Below, in pieces: positions 60,020-64,000 of a DNA stretch of 64,000 bases. Source of the DNA: Hirudinaria manillensis (lineage: Eukaryota; Annelida; Clitellata; Hirudinida; Hirudinidae); assembly GCA_034509925.1 (NCBI GenBank), contig CM067538.1, positions 6,054,778 to 6,118,777 on the forward strand, in the 5' to 3' direction. The translations under genes were made by a program, and so were the position numbers. The notes beneath the pieces were generated by a model, which saw only the letters and a list, made by a program, of their open reading frames with translations, did not search any database and was not told the DNA's origin. Within the stretch, counting starts at the first letter, position 1, and each line of letters opens with the position of its first letter.

Positions 60020-61662
60020 CAGTTGAGTCATTTGTTAATTGTTTGGTTACCCTAAATCAATTGGACAGGGTAAAGCAGGACCACCTGGGAACCCTGGCAG
60101 ACCCGGCGAACCGGTAAGATTATTCTTGTTGTATCAAACTGGTTAATTTCACAATGAATTGATTAATCAGGCAATTGATTAATTGGGTACTTAATTAATC
60201 ATACAATTAATTATTTTTCAATTTATTTGTTAGACAATTAGTTAGGCAGTTGAGACAGAAAAATTGTTGAAGGGATTATCATCATTATTTTACAAATTGT
60301 GATTATTAGGGGGAGAATGGAGATCCTGGAAAACCCGGTAGTCCTGGGGAGAGAGGCCACCCTGTAAGTAACCATCATCATCATCACCATTATCATCATG
60401 ACCACGAATTGTTATCTTTTTTTTGACAAGGGCAAAGCTGGCAGTCCAGGTCACTCAGGAATGCCTGGAAAAGAAGGTCCAAAGGTGCAAACTCTCCTCA
60501 TTATCATTTTCATAATTTACTTTGCATTTATTATTTCTCTAATTTTTTAAATTGTCATCGAGAATACAAAAGAATTTGATTAGCGACCATCATTGCATCT
60601 TGTGATTAGCATCTTCTTCTTCTGCACGGTCTTTATTCGTTAGTCGATTATTAATCAATTAATTAAATCAGGGGTCGCAGGGAGATAAGGGACCACCTGG
60701 TTCGCCGGGACCTCAGGGCACGGCCGGTCAACGGGTTTGATCTTGCTTGGATTTTATAATATTTATTAATAATTTTGAATAGTTTAGTGCAAACGGCTTT
60801 GTAATCTTTATTTGGCAATTTTTCTAATTAATTTCTATTGAATTTATTAATATTTAATAAATTAATAATTAATGAATTTATTAATATTTAATAAATTAAT
60901 AATTAATGAATTTATTAATATTTAATAAATTAATAATTAATGAATTTATTAATATTTAATAAATTAATAATTAATGAATTTATTAATATTTAATAAATTA
61001 ATATTAATATTAAAAATTAACCTATTAACGTAGTATTAATTTGCATTTTAATTGAACTGTTGATCGAGTTATATTTAGCTTTGACCTTGACCTTTCAGGG
61101 CCTCCAGGGTCCAGCAGGGGTCCAAGGACCAATGGGGCTCACTGGTCCTATGGGGCCACCTGGACCGCCAGGAATGCCGGTAAATTTAAGATAACTGACC
61201 CAGCACTAGAAACCGACCTAATTCATTCGTTTCAATCGAGTTCTTGGAATGCCACGTGATATTAATAAGATAGAATTCCATTAATTCTTCTGTTAATTCC
61301 ATGTTAATTTGACATAAGCTTAAAAATGAGCAGTAAGTAATTTGTACTTTAATTATAATTAATTATTTCCAAGTGCTAGGAAATTATTATTAATCTGTAA
61401 AGAGTAAAAATAAAATATCTCTCTCAATCTTGACGTGCCTCTTAAATTGGGGTACCTAGTTATTGGACTTGCCATTGGACTGAAATTTCATGTTCTGGAT
61501 TATTTTAAAGTATTTTTGTGGTTAATTTGATTAAATGGTAAAAATTATTTCTAATAACTTTACAGGGATTACCAGGACCTCCAGGAAAGGTTTGAAAGTC
61601 TTCTTAGTTATTTGCTTAGTTAATCTCCCATGACAAGTTGTTTGATTGATTAATTAATTAAT

Positions 61663-61737
<75 letters not shown>

Positions 61738-64000
61738 TTATGATTTTTTTAACATAAGTAGTTGCTCAATTATTGGATTGGTTATAGTGTTTCTTGCGAG
61801 CAACAGATATAAACGATAGATGATGATGGTGATGATTATAAATGATATTTCTATGATTGAATGCAATTGTCATCATCAACAATAACAACAACAACAACAG
61901 GTTGATAATGCATCACTCGACTACGCACCCAAGAGGGATGTGGAGTATGTTCCAATGACCCCTATTCCCGGCCCACCGGTGAGTTCATTGGCTGTTATTT
62001 TTGGCATTTTGAAATTCAAGTCGGAGCATTGAATTCAGAAATAAATGAAGAAATTATTACTAGTTATTACTTTGTATAATTATATTTGTACAACATATAA
62101 CTGTAATTTTGTTAGAGTTACCATTTTTTAAATATTTATCTTTTATTTATTTCAAATAACAATTCCTTCTTGAATAATATAAATTTTTTATTATTATTAT
62201 TATTATTATTTAGGGACCAACTGGTCCACCAGGCCCACCCGGCCAATCAGGACCCAGAGGTCTACAAGGTGAACCGGGTAAGCATGGCGTACCTGGCAGC
62301 CCGGGTGTGTCTGGTCCTCCTGGTTCGGTCGGACCTCAAGGCTTCCCTGGAGACAGAGGGCAGAATGGCATGCCTGGAATACCAGGCCCACCTGTTAGTT
62401 GAATTGTATTATGTTGTTCTAAAGGTGGTTGCACTAATGTTGTTAATATTTTAAAAACATTTACAAGTTTTTTTCACCATTTGAGATATATTAATAAGCA
62501 ATCTTGTTCTAGTATTTGCTTATATTAATATTGATATTATTATTATAAGAATAAATTAATAAGAAGTAAGAATTAATATATTATTATTATTATTATTAAA
62601 ATGAATAGTATCATCACTATTATTTTGTTATCATTTTTATATTTCAATTATTCATAGATTATTTAATGAAATTCAGCATCAAATGTTGCTTGATTGCAGG
62701 GTCGAGGGGTCAACATAGGTGAAGTTAGAGATATGTGCATGCAAATACTGAGAGGTGATGGTTCAAATCTTGCTCATTAATAATAAATAGCTCTAATGAA
62801 TATGCACATTTATTTAACCTAAAGTTTTTCTATTAAATATAATCAAAATCTTTTTTCTTATCACTTCTTTTAATGATTATCTTAATCAAACCCAGAGAGA
62901 TTCGAGGAAATCACAAAAGACTTGGTCGGCCCACCTGGTCCTCCGGGTCTCGGCATTCAGGGGAAGCCGGGACCCCCTGGAATGCAAGGCATACCAGGTA
63001 GATTGAGATTATCATAAAGGTGTCCTTCTATGTATCAGTATTTCTGATAAGGAACATTACATAACTGTGCTGTTGTGTTATAGTGTTGGTGATTGCTTGA
63101 TTACCAAAATAGTTATAAAAGTTATAGTTTTGAAATGGCTCATCAAGATATTTATATGTTCATGGAGGTGATTGACCACTTATGGAAATCACTTTTGTTT
63201 TCTATTAAAATCCCATCATTAACCTCACCTTAGGAGATCCAGGAGTTCCAGGTCCGCAAGGCGAGAGGGGCTTTCCGGGCCAAGAGGGTCCGCAGGGGGC
63301 TGAAGGACCCCCGGGACCAAAAGGTTTGGTGTCTTCTTTAAGATTTGTATTTGAGGTGACATGTCTGACAGTTGTGCATTGGACTAAAACATTTGAAACC
63401 TATTTTGGACATGTAACTAATGCTAAATTTGGTATTAAAATGTTACTAGTACAAGTTTCTTTGGTCCAATCAGCTGCAATACTTGCACTTTTGCACCAAA
63501 TCTTAAATAAATCATCATTGTTGTCATCATCGTCATCATCATCATTTGATATGGATAAGTATTTCGTTTTGATACAAAATTACTTAATTACGATATCTTA
63601 TGTTTTGATAAAACTTGTTTTAATGCATGAACCAAATCTTTTCCAAATCTTCAGGTGAGCCAGGTGAAAAGGGTGACAGAGGTTCCAATGGAGAGAGATA
63701 TGAACATGCACCTCCGTCTTACATACAGGGATTGCAAGGTGGTTGACCTACTAATGACCTCAATTTAATTTTGTCATCACCATCTTCATCATCATCATCA
63801 TTGTTATTTAAATGGAAATGAGCACTGATTAGGATGACAATTGGATAGTCAAACTGAAAGGTATACTATAACTAAGTTAATCCATTATTACACTATATCC
63901 AGCTAAGATTTAATAAGTTGAAATGTCTTCAAGCTAAGGATTGGACTCTTCACTACATGATTTCAGGGTTACCTGGGTCACCAGGAGTCGGTGTACCAGG
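51555..64000 (+). CDS. FACIT-type collagen alpha chain, 5' part (runs off window)
   Basis: At least 29 exons, all in phase. Signal peptide [24 protein letters not shown]/laminin-G-like domain ([65 protein letters not shown]); then Gly-X-Y exons of 24-180 bp, mostly multiples of 9 as in fibril-associated collagens. Non-helical interruptions lie in exons 56978-57805, 61901-61978 and 62700-62997, the last with [20 protein letters not shown], whose Cys probably cross-links chains. The architecture is closest to types IX/XVI/XIX; the exact type is not decided. Secreted matrix protein. The 3' end lies beyond 64000. Confidence 0.92.
51874..51984. mobile_element. hAT-like MITE, 111 bp
   Basis: Terminal inverted repeats TAGTGATCGACCG ... 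CGGTCGATCACTA are perfect over 13 bp. An 8-bp target duplication GCCGTCAG flanks it (51866-51873, 51985-51992). The inside is very GC-rich with GGGACCGGGACC repeats and has no coding potential. TAG-type ends and an 8-bp duplication are hAT features; an unknown hAT transposase is needed. Confidence 0.88.
53485..53530. repeat. (CT)n tract in collagen intron
   Basis: Near-perfect CT dinucleotide repeat. Confidence 0.9.
53680..53790. repeat. (CATC/CGTC)n tract in collagen intron
   Basis: ATCCATCCATCCGTCCGTCC-type repeat ending just before exon 53815-53979; it forms part of the polypyrimidine stretch. Confidence 0.9.
59932..60018. repeat. (GATT)n tract
   Basis: About 20 perfect GATT units in a collagen intron. 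Confidence 0.95.
60840..61005. repeat. 34-bp minisatellite, almost five copies
   Basis: Unit starts GAATTTATTAATATTTAATA; copies are practically identical, the last incomplete. Confidence 0.92.
61661..61738. repeat. (ATTT)n tract
   Basis: About 19 perfect units in a collagen intron. Confidence 0.95.
61901..64000 (+). other. collagen exons 23-29 (interruption and second Gly-X-Y domain)
   Basis: Exons 61901-61978 (non-collagenous, [18 protein letters not shown]), 62214-62393 (180 bp, 20 triplets), 62700-62754, 62896-62997, 63234-63323, 63655-63738 and 63967 to the window end. From 62700 on, introns change from phase 0 to phase 1, marking a module boundary. Confidence 0.88.

Larger units (their letters stand above)
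55359..61589 (+). other. collagen exons 7-22 (first Gly-X-Y domain)
   Basis: Exons 55359-55421, 55792-55818, 56978-57031, 57710-57805, 57965-58009, 58578-58622, 58803-58856, 59192-59254, 59534-59557 (or to 59581), 59700-59759, 60069-60113, 60310-60363, 60431-60484, 60672-60734, 61099-61179 and 61566-61589. Triplets such as [13 protein letters not shown] are regular except AFDWQTLY...[11 protein letters not shown] and the VQRVI before GPPG at 59700. Confidence 0.88.

Noticed and set aside
62170..62454. Alternative-frame ORF over collagen exon 62214-62393
   Set aside because: The Gly-X-Y frame of the same exon is unmistakable.

Overview
The window is invertebrate animal nuclear DNA. It is AT-rich, its genes have many short GT-AG introns, and (ATT)n and other simple repeats are everywhere. 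The gene set (papain-family cathepsin Z, an alpha-2-macroglobulin/TEP protein, a Tudor protein, a FACIT-type collagen) is metazoan. A lophotrochozoan such as an annelid would fit, but the sequence alone does not settle the species.

Region 1 (1-22.9 kb) is a cluster of cathepsin Z-like cysteine protease copies. Two copies on the minus strand are complete once spliced (B 4953-8469, C 10529-12499; 287 aa each). A plus-strand copy (D 20247-22090) is rearranged and frameshifted, E (18168-19351) keeps only its 3' half, A (2806-2916) keeps only its last exon, and an older scrambled fragment lies at 1284-1440. Each minus copy is backed by an inverted copy of the same promoter/leader, so the locus is a head-to-head array. 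It is full of retroelements: a 1.84-kb LTR element with identical LTRs and a single SAP-domain ORF (5455-7291), two solo LTRs and a truncated copy of related elements, and a CR1/Jockey-type LINE with two open ORFs (13463-17053).

Region 2 (22.9-31.6 kb, minus strand) is one 36-exon gene for a secreted 1441-aa TEP/alpha-2-macroglobulin-like protein. All exon phases join and the total length is divisible by three. The thioester motif expected in its thioester domain is missing. A GC-richer foreign-looking segment and a possible alternative first exon lie in intron 4.

Region 3 (31.6-51.5 kb) is sparse and repeat-rich. It holds an intronless Tudor-domain ORF (minus, 33544-34134), a two-exon gene for a 631-aa protein with LOTUS-like winged-helix segments and a cold-shock/S1-like OB segment (plus, 37776-44441), a decayed reverse transcriptase (46503-47202) and long microsatellites.

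Region 4 (51.5-64 kb, plus strand) is the 5' part of a FACIT collagen gene: signal peptide, TSPN/laminin-G-like domain, then Gly-X-Y exons with short interruptions, running off the window end. Its first intron carries a 111-bp hAT-like MITE with perfect 13-bp terminal inverted repeats and an 8-bp target duplication.
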